Shown: piece after piece, positions 31,176 to 43,673 of the stretch
How positions within the stretch are numbered: the first letter of the stretch is position 1
How the letters are laid out: the number at the start of each line of letters is the position of its first letter
Assembly (NCBI GenBank): GCA_029204225.1
Contig: CM055096.1
Span: 39,594,461 to 39,658,460 of the forward strand
Direction of reading: 5' to 3'
Source of the DNA: Diphasiastrum complanatum
Lineage: Eukaryota > Streptophyta > Lycopodiopsida > Lycopodiales > Lycopodiaceae
Length of the DNA stretch: 64,000 nucleotides
Translations under genes and position numbers: made by a program
Notes under the pieces: model-generated
Seen by the model: only the letters and a program-made list of their open reading frames with translations
Database searches by the model: none
Told to the model about the DNA's origin: nothing

Positions 31176-34100
31176 TTGGCAATTTACGTAAAAATTAATC
31201 TTTTTTGAAATCACTGCATGTCATGTAGGATGCATGTTGGATGTTTCAGAATCCTTCCAATATGTGATGGTAATTGTGAAACTGTCAAGTCGATGTTTGG
31301 TCGATTTTCACGGTTTAGGTCCATATTGAATGGAATTTGAAAATCCCAGTTAACGTAAAATTTTAAGAAACCATGGACATTTTCGATTTGTTCCAATTCA
31401 TTGGTTATTGATCAAACAGAAATGACTTATAAAGTGAATGGTCTTAATCTGATGTGATTGGTCAGTTCTTTAAAGTCAATGTAACCTTCACTTTTAGTTG
31501 AAGATTTTGTGAATCTGTCAATTAAGGAGCATTTCTTGTTCTGGGGATCAATAAGGACCAAGAATAATGTAAATCTAGTAGAACAGTTCTATCCTAGTCT
31601 ATAAGGGGATTTGTGAGGGATTAAGTGCGGCACTTAATGAATAAATCAAAACTATCAGGGTGATAGTGCTAAAGTTAGCGATACCAAATTGAACTTTTTC
31701 CTAGTACAAATTTGGGGTTTTGTTAACCTGAACCATTTTTGGAAGGGGAGAAAAGAGTGGCAGTCTGATATGTAGATGATTGCTGGTCTTAATGATCCAA
31801 TCATTTAATTTACATTCAATTCCTGAAGTATAACTAATTGTAAGTGAGAATAAATTTGGGAATTATTTAAGAAGACTGCCTCTGGGAATTTGGATTCCTT
31901 TTCCCCAGTGTGAATTAAAATTTTGAGAATTCGAGGATTCTAAGGAAAAAGTAGTGGCAAGACTGCTAATCCATTTATGGAACCATTTATGTTTTGCAAT
32001 TGGATTTGGATCTTGCAAAGTAATGCAGATAGAAGGTGTTCCATACATGAATCTAGTAATTTGGATTCTTTTCAGTTATAGAGTATTTCTCTATAATGAT
32101 AGTAACAACCAAGAGAGTTTTAACTTGTTAAAAAAATTAAAGTTCTTTGTACCGATTCTGGAATAGATATTGTATATCTAGAACAGTATGATATTCGGTT
32201 TTTGTTGAAATCTATGTTTCTTTTGGGTTAGGATACATTCTATTGTATTGGGATGATACATTATGTTTGTCCATGTTGGGTACAATATGAAATGATATTC
32301 TTTGAGTAACACTAAAGAAGCATGAGAGATTTCAATTGTTAGGATTATCTCCTAGAATTGGTTGTGAATTTGATCCTATATTTGGGTATAGGATAGCCAA
32401 ATCATCTTTTTTGACTTTTTGGGCAAAACCGATCTGGATGCAGAGGATTCTTGGAGGAAAAGCTGGTGGTATGGGACATCAGTGATTCTAAAGGGGATTT
32501 CTTGGGTAGAATGATCTGTAGACCGATGGTTAGTGATTGCTGTAAATGGTAATACTAACAGAGTCCAATAGTTTTTGTTAAAGGTATTTTGAGAATTATG
32601 AGATATAGATCGATCCCTAGATGGTATCTCATTAATTATAAAATATGGAAGCCCTTAAATCTATTTCTCTATTTTATTAGACCTCTACTCTTTAGAATTT
32701 TCTTAATACATGACAATTGGATTGAGATTCATATAATTCCTTCCAGTGTAGAACTCTGTTCTGAATGATTGTTATAATTATATGAAATTGTACTTTCATA
32801 TAAGATTTTTGAATATGGCTCGAAACTTAGGTTTCCTGAATCCTAACGTTAGTCTCTATTTGATAGTTGATTATAGAGAAGTGATATTTCTATCATTCGG
32901 GATAAGATATTCTACGATTCTGAGGAAAAAGTCCTATTTGTAATAGTATTGGATACTCATGCTTTTTTGAATCTTTGATATCTTATACATTGTCTCCTGG
33001 GAACTTTTAAATCGAAATTATGGAATTTCTTTTTTAAAAGGGGGGAAGAAAAGATAGGAATAAGTCTTTTGAGGAATCAGCCAGTTGCATTGATTTTGGA
33101 AAAAAATCTTGTATGTGTGCAAAGGTAAAACTATCCAGTTTGAAATAGAGGAACTCTCTAAGTGATTATTTTGAGTAATCTAGAACTAGAGGAGTTTTGG
33201 GGTTATTGAGTTGTAAGATATTCATTAATATAGGAAGTAGTGATAAAGATTAAATTAAGATTCACTGATTGTTACCAAAAGTACCATTTTGTTATGGATT
33301 GGATCAGTGCAATAAACCTTTAATCTTAACTCTATGTCCAAAGATGTTTGTATGAGTTAGCCTAATCTTGGTTTGTACGCTAAGATCTGTTGTAGGCTGA
33401 TTGGTAGAAGGAATTTTGTTAATAAGAGTTAGATGGTTGAATAACTTGTGAATGTCTCCTTTTGTGGAAAAGACAATTCATTAACTTATTTATGGTTTGG
33501 AAGAAGATCTGAATGTGGTGTTATACATTATAATTGAGACATGCACCTAGACATTTAAGATTTCTGAATCATTTACAATTGACTTGAGTAATTGGATTAC
33601 TCCTGATTAGAAGTTAATTGGATAAATAAGCAATGTGAAGAAAATTCACCGGGAACTGTTTATTTTGATCTATATTGCTTATAAGTCACATGATTAGTGA
33701 GTCATTTGGATTCATTTATGAGAACTGTGCATAGAATATAGAAGATTCTTGATCTAAAATATTTCTTGAAGGAGAAATATCCTAAGTTACTAACTATATC
33801 CCAGTGAGCTCATATACATATTTTGGATGACAGAGTCTAACTAATGTCAAGGATAACCACTGAATTCAGTTGGAATTCAACAGAACTTTATAATCTCTAA
33901 AGGTGGTTCTAGGTGATTGTATAAAGTTTATTATTTGTTAAAGAGAAATGTTTTAATAGTCTTTAATCACTAGGTTGATTGTAGAATTTGGAACTCATAA
34001 TCTGGTTAAAAATCAAGATGGAAGAATATTCTTGGAATTCAGTAATTTTCTTTGTGGAAAAGATTTCAGAATGTTTCTTATATTTCTTGAGTGGTATGTT

Positions 34101-34700
34101 GTGCATATACTCCAGTATCTCTAAATAATTAAGTATGGGTTTAGAATCTGATAGATTATGATTGACGAATCATAAGATTCTAAATGTTTATGATTGACGG
34201 ATCATAAATTGATACTTAAAGGTCAATAGATGATTATATGGAAATATGATGATTCTTAAGATGATGAGTAATTCTTGATAAATTGGTGGAGTTAAAATTT
34301 AGATTTGTTATTTGAACTCTAAATTTGTGTACAAACTTGAGATTGTTTGGATCTCACAAGCATTTCCATTAAGTAATTGTTTACTTATGAGAAATTTGCT
34401 TACCTTTATAGATTGTAGTCAAGGAATGCTTGTGTACTATTTTTCAGCCTAAAGTCTTCGGTTAATTAGGAGCAGTTAAGTCTATCAAGATTGAATGGTC
34501 GCTATTTTCTAGTATGTGATGCTAGGGATAGAGCACTTATCTCAGGAGAGTATTTGGGGTACCCAGGACTGAGTTGAAGTCATTTTTGTCTTGATGGATC
34601 TCCTAAGAGATTTTGGTGGGATGCGTTTTGTACCAAGAAGCATTTATGACAGGTCTACATGTATTTGTGAATAGTTTTGGACTATAATTGTTTTGGATCT
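31176..34700. other. AT-rich stretch without recognisable genes
   Basis: About 3.5 kb with T and G dominant on the plus strand, C scarce, and stops in all frames. At 31240-31350 there is a second, diverged copy of the integrase N-terminal DNA (shared TCGATTTTCAC and TTTACGTAAAA blocks). Phrases like ATTCTGAGGAAAAAGT recur near 31935, 32445 and 32918, suggesting old internal duplication. Two small hairpins with loop GACG sit at 34157-34174 and 34189-34206. Nothing here looks organellar or like a host gene. Confidence 0.5.
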
Positions 34701-35175
34701 TTAACTTTTGAACATTGATTTCCAATATAAGGTGAGGACTCACCCAGTGATTCACGTAAATTGAAATACATGAAGATGATGTTATTAGATTGGAGAAAAT
34801 CAAACCCAATAGAGAAATTTATCTTTTAGTGTACTTCTAAAAGGTCGATATAGTATCTTAGTATAGAGACAGATAATTTGAGAATCATCCCATCTCTAAA
34901 TACTTATTTGATAATGAAGTTAAACTAAAGATTGATTTTCAAGGTAATGGTGAAAGTTAAATGATTGATTTGTTAGCTTTTAAACTTAATTTTCAGGTTT
35001 GGTCGACTGCTCATCCGGTGTATCATGTAAATTTAGTTTATATGATGATGACAGTTTGATGTATTGAAGATTTTGCCCATTTGGAAGATTTATCGCTCAA
35101 TGTACCTTTGGACCCTGAATGAGTACTCATGATCAGAGATAAACAATGGCCGCTTCAAAATTTTTAAGTTGGCTC
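34701..35175 (+). pseudogene. duplicated gypsy Pol C-terminus (chromodomain-like) remnant
   Basis: Two tandem diverged copies about 280 bp apart. The first (34711-34850) reads FQYKVRTHPVIHVN, the second (34990-35170) FQVWSTAHPVYHVNLVYMM, then EDLSLNVPLDPE, a stop and VLMIRDKQWPLQN. The HPVxHV block and the later ILDR-like segment are the pattern at the end of gypsy integrases before and within the chromodomain. Both copies have stops. The match is short, so the call is tentative. If right, the AT-rich DNA upstream could be a decayed gypsy Pol on the plus strand. Confidence 0.4.
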
Positions 35176-35459
35176 ATAGCTGAGGGTCATATCCCAGGAC
35201 GCCAGCGGTATGCCATTGGGACTATTCAGTCCGTGGCGCCAGTGGTATACTGTCGGAACCATTTGGTTCAGGAACTGGTTGTTTTCATATTTGTCGCGGC
35301 TTGTGGTTCTGAGTGTTCCTTGCATAAACGTGAATGGGTTAAGCTCTTGGGGAACGAGCTCTAACCTGTCGGCTAAGTTGGATGGCTTGCTTGGGTGGAA
35401 GTTACCTGTTTATGGCTTTCCAGTCTGGCGTGGCGCCAGGTTGGCTTCCAACGCGCGTG

Positions 35460-36250
35460 ACAAAGCTTTCAGTTGGTTAAGTCTGATATAAGTCAGACCG
35501 CTTGCTTGGAATGGATGTTACTCGTTTGTAACGAAGCTTCGAGTTGGTTAAGTTTGATGTGCGTCGGGCGGCTTGCTTGGAGGGAAGTCACCCACATCAG
35601 GACCCCCGATATGGCATGGCGCCAGGTTGGATCTCAATGTTGGTTTTCGGAACTTCAAGCTGGTTAAGTCTGATCGTTGTTGGCGAGTTGGTTGCTTGTA
35701 TGTCAAGTGGGTTTGGATGGCAAGAGTTGAAGGCTGGGAAGCCAAGTCATGGTTCCCGGCTCCCTTTGGGATGCCTGCGCTCCATGTGGTATCAAAGCCG
35801 ACTGGCCAGTCAGCTATGCGGATCTCACAAAAATGGCCATTGTTTGGGGTTCATCAAGACAACTGTTGTGCAAGGTGCTGCCCATAGTGTAAGCACGGGT
35901 GCGTCCACGGTCGGGGTGGTCGGCAGAACGGGGGCTTGATGAGTCAATGTGGCAATGTGCTGCCATTAGGTTGGTGTAAGCACGGTCTGTGCCTTGTGGG
36001 ATACGGGATGACATATTCGCGATAGCCACCGTTCGTTTAGCTATAAGGGCTACCGACCAAATTTGGTGGGGGCGTTATTGAGGCAATGTGCTGCCTAGCG
36101 GTGAAAGCACGAGTGCGTCCACGATTTGGGTGCTATGCTGCCGATCGTTTAGCTATAAGGGCTATCGACTAGATTTGGTGGGGGCGTTACTGAGGCAATG
36201 TGTTGCCTAACGGTGAAACCACGGGTGTGTCCACATTGCCAAACTTTCGA
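35460..36250. repeat. two-part tandem-repeat field
   Basis: First part: GTTGGTTAAGTYTGAT at about 35471, 35542 and 35658, with GGCGCCAGGTTGG near 35432 and 35619. Second part: four diverged units with GCAATGTGCTGCC and GTGAAAGCACGRGTGCGTCC near 35866, 35943, 36073 and 36190. The spacer TTAGCTATAAGGGCTAYCGAC at about 36037 and 36147 is followed by TTTGGTGGGGGCGTTA. GC content is higher than in the flanking region. Open frames across it change phase from unit to unit and are not genes. It may be a gypsy 3' region or LTR. Confidence 0.65.
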
Positions 36251-37415
36251 CAGCCATAACTTTCTCTACAAGACACCAAATTGGTCGCTGTAAACCACAG
36301 TACGGAGGGAGAGTGGGTCTACAAGGCACTTGCCACATCACTCTGCCACCTAGGCTTCACACGTGCGAGCAGTAAATGCACAAAAAATAGGTAGGAGGAT
36401 GTACTTTTGGAGAGAGAAATCATAAAAAATTCAACTCCAGTCAAATAAGCCTTGGATCAGAGGTTACAAGCACTCTACTAAGATTCATTAGAGAGGCGTA
36501 GAAGCTTCTAAAAGGTCCAACAAACAATCATAGGCTCAGATCATGCAAAAAATACATTTTTGGCCTCCTTCAACAAGCAAAACTTCAACATGATGGTGTC
36601 TAGTGCTGACCTATCCAAATTGGATGCATGATGGCTCAAAACAGACGCAATCCATCATATCTTTAAGCTTGTAATAATAACCAACAGGTTCAGACCCCCA
36701 ATTGAAAAGTATTCATGCTAAAAGATAATAAAAAATACACTAATTTTACGTGTTTTGAGCCCCCTAATGGTGTCTAATCCCTTCCAAACTTCATGAAAGC
36801 TCAGGGACAGCTTCATTACATCTCTGAAAATGTTCATACCAAGTCTTGGCTGAGAATTTTGAGATCTACCCCAAATTTAGTCCAAAAAACATAAAAAAAA
36901 ACCTTGGTTTTTGACCAATTTTGACCAAAATTTGTGAGAAAAATCCACAAATTCGTGCAATCAAATCCAATCCGTGTAAATCCATTGCATGCAAGCACCA
37001 AAAGTTTCGATTCTAATCAAACATGATTTCTATAGTCCATTTATGGTCCAAAAATCCCAATTTTTTGTCCAAAATCACTATTTAATCAATCTTTTGACTA
37101 TTCCAACATTATGCAATCATTAGATCCAATCAATAATGACTATAAAACAACAAGTAAAATCTGAAAAACGTACTACACCAGTACCATATGATCAGTTTCA
37201 AACAAAAAACTTCAATTCACCAAAAATAAAAAATCCACCAAAAACTATGGAGAAACCTCATAATTATGATCTTTAGGCTGAAAGTACACCAAATTCAGAG
37301 AAGCCACCTACTTGGAGATCAATTCCACCGTCTGGAAGTAACATGCAAGGAGAAATCCACAAAAACTGATAAAATACAAGAAGTAGCTCCACCTTCTGAT
37401 TGATGCAAATCCATA
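36251..37415 (-). other. non-coding leader next to primer site
   Basis: AT-rich sequence with no open frame. Read from the primer site at 37416-37427 on the minus strand it is in the position of an LTR-element leader. Confidence 0.45.
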
Positions 37416-37427
37416 GCTCTGATACCA
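37416..37427 (-). promoter_or_regulatory. primer binding site (tRNA-Met type)
   Basis: GCTCTGATACCA on the plus strand, that is TGGTATCAGAGC on the minus strand, a perfect match to the standard plant PBS. It implies that an LTR ends just to the right, at about 37430, for an element running leftwards whose coding part is no longer recognisable. Confidence 0.8.
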
Positions 37428-39639
37428 CTATAAGGATTGCCTTATGAAGATATGACTAGATCCTGTTGCAAAACAACCAAAAGGACACCTGTGGAGCAAA
37501 ACCACCCATCCAAATCTAGATCCCTCCTGGAGTTCCCTCCTGGACCTAGCCCCAAGCCATAGTGAAGAACCCAAGAGTGAGGAGGAGAAATTGGCTCAAG
37601 AAACTGAATTTCCAATAGGAAGATGGGCGAGTTTCCAATGGACATATTCTCCTCATGAGAGAGAGAATATTCTCCCTAGGATCCCCATGCAACCTATATT
37701 AAGCTATTGACCTCCTATTCTTGCATTAAAGGAGTCATTCACTATGCATGTGCTCCTATGTCCAATTATAAGTCTGGGCCCTCATATGATTATTGATTAC
37801 TTTACAGGCCAAGCCTGGAATGACGAGGCATAACCAATAACCATATACACCTGGAGTGACCGGCTATCCACATTAGGAATTATTATGATTCCCTTATACA
37901 GGACATGGACGTAACAGGGAAAGTGTGAGAGATGCCTATAAAAGGAGAGACCTCATTTTGCATTGAGGTGAAAGGATAAGGAGTGAGATGGGTGAAAAGA
38001 TTTTGCTTTGTATGTTGAATGAGAAGATGTTACGTGAGAGAATGAATGGGTTATTTGTGAGAGGAGGAACTGTGAGGGGAGAGGCGCTTGAATTTTGGAA
38101 AACCTTGCTTGAATCTATTTTGCCCTGAGGGTGACCCAAGCGGTTGTCATCCCCATTGAGGGTATTGCCTGATGCTTTAATACAGCTTCGTGATCATCTT
38201 GCCTCAGTCTCATGTCGCTCAGGCTTGCTATTATTTGTAAATGCGATCCATAGCCTACGAAAGAATGAGGTCCAAACCCCAATGGCCCAAGAGTTGCGGC
38301 AGTAGCCAACTCCCTTTCAGCGACATTGGAAGGAGCGATGGTTGCTCTCTATGCTACAACATTGTCTCGTGTTTATATGGCTCTGAAGTGTCTGCTTAGA
38401 TTTTAGTGCTTCTGAAGTGCCACACAAGCCCTGCGAATCTGCATATTCCCAATCTCGCCTGAGTTGCTATAGTTCGGCTCACACACTCTGCATTGTAAAC
38501 AGATCAGTCTGGAGGCATTGTTGAGAACAGAGCAGCCTCAGTCATCTGAACTCCTGAACTCCTTGCGACCAGTCCAGAGAAGACCTACTACGATGTGAGA
38601 GGCACGAGCTGTGACCAGTGCAATTCTTGTTGGCTTTGATTCTGGCCGTAGTCAGAAATGTTGCTTAATCTCCATCCTAACTAGATGGCGATATCTACAT
38701 GTGGAAAGGCTATGTAATGATCACACTGTGTGATGAATACCTGTATCCGTTGATTGTGACCTGGGTTAAGAGAAACACAGTATGTAATTGTCTGTTATGC
38801 AGAGGCTGTTGCATTTGGTGCGGATAATGACCACGGTCAGAAGTATTGTTGCAGGGTTGACTGATTCAGTGGAGGAACAAACGTTAAGTCTTATTGCCTA
38901 AGTGTTCGCCAGCTCTATGGCCCTCGTTATTTGCATACACAAGCCTACGTGGTGGGCTCATGACTTGGTGGTCCTTGTAGGCATACCGTCTCCCTCCGAC
39001 ATCTGAGGTATATCTTTAACTTTTATATTATTGTTGCAATAGGAACCAGATATAGAAGGGACATTCATTATGTTAACCCTTATGTTGGAAATGAGTAGTT
39101 TCATGTAGTAGTGTGTGAAATCTAAAGTTATGTGGTGTGACTTAATGGGTAGAATACATGTGTTAGGATGTGATGGAACTTCGTATTATAGTCCCTTCTA
39201 TGACGCTTGTGTGCTAACATTTCGGGTTCTAAGCTTTGCCTAAATTGGAATCACATTGCAACATGAGTTTTTCCATTGCATCTTGTTATTTGCGCTTTGA
39301 GTTAACACGCTCGACCTCTTTGAAATAGAAGAGCGGGTTGTCAATGTACATGGTTGAAATACACCACCTCGGTTAGGAGTCATCATAGTCACCTCCATCG
39401 TTGGAACTGCCTAGCGAAATACCTAGGCCTGGCGCTTGGCAAAATACCACCGCTTATCAAACAAGGCGGTGTGTATAATTGGCACCCTCACACTGCACGG
39501 AACTAATCATCCCAATTGTCCTCTGGAACCCTAGCATGGCTCAACTAAATCAACTTCACACCTCGTACCTCTCCTACATCTCCATCCATCCTCCAAACCA
39601 CTCTCCAATTTCTCTCTATTCCTCTCGTTCCTTCATTTG
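37428..39639. other. LTR-like, non-coding
   Basis: The part next to the PBS should be a minus-strand 5' LTR, but no second copy is present to define it. A plus-strand TATA box CCTATAAAAGGAGAG lies at 37935-37949 with CCAAT about 100 bp upstream, which would suit an LTR in the opposite orientation, so the region may be composite. A hairpin CACCGC..GCGGTG lies near 39449-39474. No coding signal was found before 39640. Confidence 0.4.
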
Positions 39640-40575
39640 AACAATCTGTTCTTAACCTCGTTGTCAATTTCTCTCCTCTCACACCCCCCACTACTCCTGT
39701 AAAGGTTGTCAAGGATGACCAACCGTTGTTCGCAATCGTTGTCCGATGACGCATTTGTACAGACAACTTTTATGTCCTCACCCTGCTGATCCCATAGCAC
39801 CAAAGGGTATGGCACCGCCAGAAATACTGATTGAAGATGACGACACTGGCGTGCAAGCCATCCAGGCTACAACTCAGACATCCCCAGCAAGTGCCATGCT
39901 ACTGGTTGCTCCCACGGACCTCATGACGGCCTACCAGCCTTGGGAACATTCATCCAAGACATGGTAGTGGCCAGGACATTACTGGATAGCTGAGTACTGC
40001 AATTGGCAACCAACAACACCTAGCTATGAGCAGAAATCATGAAGCTGCAACAAGAATTGATGATAGCTCAACAACATGGGCTATATAGACAAAAGGAGAT
40101 CCTGAAGCTGCAGCAAAAAGAAGACAATATTAATCAATATATCCAAAGCTTCTTAAAGGTAGTAACAGATGCTTTAGCAAAAGTCCAGGAGCTTCAATCT
40201 GAAGTGTCACAAAGGCTCGTCCCCCTCCAGGCACAACTTCAGATCTACGAAACAAAAAATGCACGGTTGCAAGCGCTACAAAATGAGAAGGCTACCTGGC
40301 TAGCTCAACTAGTACCTAATACAAGGCCGCTGTCACAAGCTAAAATGAATTTATTTTGGCATTAGGTGCAGATTTATAGCCAAACCTACAGCTATAAGGC
40401 GAAGATCGATAAGTACAAGACAAGTGCCAATCAGGAGCTGGCTCAGGCAAAGCAAGCCCTCAAGGCCTACCAAAAGTTTATGGAACAGAAATCTCAATCT
40501 GCCCTGGTGGCAATTCCAACGCCACCTATCTTTGATGTTGCACAGTTTGTTGCAAGATCTTGCATAGGAGATGGT
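39640..40575 (+). pseudogene. ORF-D, third copy of the ORF-A family (C-terminal half)
   Basis: Plus-strand copy of the second half of ORF-A. It begins in the Ser/Pro-rich part (LTPPTTPVKV), passes DDAFVQT in another frame (DDTGVQA acidic segment), then the coiled coil: AEIMKLQQELMIAQQH, EILKLQQKEDNINQYIQSF, KVQELQSEVSQ, LQAQLQIYETKNARLQALQ, RPLSQAKMNLF, YKTSANQELAQAKQALKAYQ, ending in PPIFDVAQFVA. ORF-A shares these blocks in the same order. Open for 108 and 96 codons with one stop between (40363-40365). Frameshifts occur in the first 250 bp. The end at about 40575 gives the C-terminus not preserved in ORF-A. It abuts Cop-5 Gag. Confidence 0.62.
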
Positions 40576-40652
40576 AGCACACCATTATTGGATCCTATAG
40601 TGAGAGAGAAACAACATTTTTTGTTCATCGCTTTTATTTATCTCCACTTTAC

Positions 40653-41966
40653 ATGACTTCAATGAGTTCATACTTGTTGCAACCAAGTGAGAGATTGTCT
40701 ACTTCCAATTATTCAATATGGAAGTTGACGATGGAGTCCATCTTGATACTCCAAGATGTGATGGACATTGTACTTGGGATTGAGGAGGAGCCTCAAGTCC
40801 TTTAAGAAGTACAAAAATCCAAGAAGAGAGCTAGGATGGCTCTTTATTACATTAAGATGAATGTCTCTAATGAGATATTGAGGGAGATTGGTGATTGTTC
40901 CACATCCAAGGAAGCATGGGATTGTCTCAAGTCTATCTATGAGGCTAAGAACACCTCTAGGCTCCTCACTCTTAGAAATCAAATCTTCCAAAGTAGTCAA
41001 AAGAGTGATGAGAGTGCATCTAATTATGTTTTGAGAGTCAAGGATGTTCATAGGGAGCTTGCATGTATTGGTGACTCAATCAATCAAAGTGAGCTAGTCC
41101 AAGTCATTATCAATGGCTTGAGAAATGAATATGACAACCTTGTCCAATACTATGCCATTAAGGAGGAGCTACCAAGTTTGGAGGCCCTTCAAAGTGTGCT
41201 TATTTCTGAAGAATCAAGACAAGAGTACAAACTCTTGAGGATGGACAAGCTATCACTCAATCATGATGATGGCAAAGTTCTATTTTCCAAGCACAAAGAG
41301 AGGAGTAAGAAGCAACACCATCACTTCTCTAATGACAAAGCTAAAGACCAAGATGGAGAGGAGGAGGATACCTCTCATGCTTCTACTTCAAATCTCAAGA
41401 AGAAGAAGATCAAGTGCTTTTATTGTGGCAAGAAAGGCCATTATGTCACCAATTGCTTCAAGAAGAAGAATTAACTCAATCAAGCCAACATCACCAATGA
41501 GAAAGAAGACTATATTGCAAGTGATGGAGAAGCCTCTCTTATGGCATCAAGCTTCTCCTCTTCCACCTTCAACAAGGATGACTCATGGTATATTGATAGT
41601 GGAGCATCTTCACATATGTGTGGCTCCAAACACTCTTTTTCATCTATTATGCCTTATGATGGAGTCAAGAAGACCATATACATTGCAAGTAATCATGAGT
41701 GCAATATTGAAGGAGTAGAAATTGTTCCCTTGAAGCTTGCATCTTCCAAAGATCTCATTCTCAACAATGTTTTTTTTGTCCCAAAGCTTAAAAAGAACAT
41801 CTTAAGTGTTGGCCAACTTCTTGATAGTGGCTTTGATCTCAATTTCAATATTGACAATTGTGTGATCAAGAAAGATGGTGAGATCCTTGCATATGGATCA
41901 AGATTTGAAGGCATCTACAAATTGGACCCAGAAAATTTTGTACTTAGTTTGCAAGCTCAAAAGTAA
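40653..41966 (+). pseudogene. Cop-5 Gag, zinc knuckle and protease
   Basis: From ATG at 40653 a single frame runs to 41966 with only two stops, near 40803 and at 41472-41474. Gag: SERLSTSNYSIWKLTMESI, ARMALYYIKMNVSNEILRE, IYEAKNTSRLLTLRNQIFQ, ELVQVIINGLRNEYDNL. Knuckle CFYCGKKGHYVTNC near 41415. Protease WYIDSGASSHMCGSK near 41590. Then IVPLKLASSKDL and ILSVGQLLDSGFDL. The second stop replaces a glutamine found in Cop-1 (CAA to TAA). The GAG_pre-integrase block is cut off at 41966 and integrase resumes only at 47206. No LTR precedes it; it is truncated against ORF-D. Confidence 0.9.
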
Positions 41967-43620
41967 CAAACAAGCTCACAACTTTGACATTTGTCCACCC
42001 TCGTAAAAAGGAGTGGATGCCAAGCCACACATCGTCTCTTCTTCCCTTTTCAATGTGGCCTCAAGTGAGTTCGTGAAGAATGCATCAATCATGTCATCCA
42101 TGTCCCCCTCGTGATCATGCGTTGTGAATGGCACATCCTCGTGTACTGTGTCTCATCGGGACTCATTTTATATTCGTGCAAGTCCACTGGTGGTGTATGC
42201 GGAAAAAGTGGTGGGTCTCATGTGCTTGCATGTCTGAATCTTGTGGATTGCATGAGAACATCTGGTTGCATTCTTCAATGAGCATGTGAGTGTGAGTCAT
42301 TCTCCTACACAACACAATTGCAACAACAGTCAAGAATAACAGAATATTCTTCCAATCGCGAAAGGCGGCAAATAACATACATGGAAAGGGAACGTGCAAT
42401 CATGTTTTTTAGAAATACAAAGTGCTTTGCAAATTAGAACTCACTGAACAATCGCCTTCCTTCCACACAAATAATTACTCTCTCTCAATCTGTCCATACA
42501 TGCGAACGTGTGATATAGTAGTACCTCGCTCTCGTCGCCATGCATACTTACATCGTGTACATGGGCATGGGATTCTCTAGTGTAACCATGCCTCTGATCC
42601 AATATGTGATGGTCCTACCTCATCATCTGAGGATGAGGAATGTGAACTAACCATTTACATGGTTAGTATGCATGCTCAGAGCAGCTATCAATTAAATTAT
42701 ATATTTTGATCCAAGCATAAGACTGACATAACGATTTTGACATGTGCAGCACATACTAAGAGATCATACAACATTTTTTGCAAACACATATGGAAGCCTA
42801 AGTGTCTAGTCATCACAAGGGATGGAGAAGTCACATTGGCGAGCACGGGTAGCATTTCATCGAAATACACAGCATGGAGGAACGTGTGTAGCAAACTCGA
42901 GTATTTTAAAAAGAGTGGGAACCCATTTCAAAATTGGAGGGAACCAATTTGGAATTGAATTTAAACCAATTTTGGTGGAAGTCCCAACTTTATTCACTAA
43001 CTTGACATTTAGGCCCTGCAACATTAAAAGTCCCGCAAAAAGGCCTAAAGTCCTTTTATTGACTTTCTAATTATCAAATAACTATGTGATCATCGGGTTG
43101 GACTTACACACGCAAGGTGCCAAATCCCTCTCACTTATTAACTAGAGTTAGTCTTCAGCTTGGCTTGGCATCTGAGAATTCTCTAGAATCCGCCAACATT
43201 ATCCACCCCTAATTTGTTGCAGGACCCACTACAACACAGGTGATGTCATTCCGCTTGGCAATTGGAAAAGCGTGGATCTTCATTCGCTTCCAGAAAACTA
43301 GGTGCTTATTATTCACAAAAATGAAGGTCTCTCAATGGCCGCTACATTCCAGCCCTCTTGAGAACCTCTTGAGAGTCCTGCTCACCTCGTCATCTTGTCG
43401 TTTGTTTCCTCTCGCTCATCTTTCGTCCCAGGGCTTCGAACACTTGGAAGCGGAGCTTACTTTCGAAGTTTAGTGGCCCTAGGTACTCTCATATCTTTTC
43501 GATGAAGCCCATCTCCTATAAGTCTTCCACCATGGTGACGTATCGTAATGACATAAAGGCCACTCTGTAGTATAGTCGGGCCATCATCTCATGATCTTCC
43601 TCTGACTACAGGGCTACATT
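41967..43620. other. non-coding part of the insertion in Cop-5
   Basis: No gene was recognised. The sequence contains TGCATG/CATGCA motifs and short open frames only. It forms the left part of a ~5.2-kb insertion that separates Cop-5 protease from integrase. I could not match its ends as LTRs. Confidence 0.45.
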
Positions 43621-43673
43621 GGGATTGAATCTAATCAAATCTAGACCACGATCTCAGAAACATTCTTGCTGCA

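Noticed and set aside
31400-34700. Possible organellar (plastid or mitochondrial) insert, suggested by AT richness
   Set aside because: No readable organelle gene, rRNA or tRNA was found in any frame, and the small duplicated pieces look nuclear and repeat-derived.
35146-35939. Four overlapping plus-strand open frames
   Set aside because: They change frame from one tandem unit to the next and repeat the same peptide words, as expected of translated tandem repeats.
37935-37949. Host promoter (TATA box with CCAAT upstream)
   Set aside because: No downstream gene was found, and the setting next to a retroelement primer site makes a remnant LTR promoter more likely.
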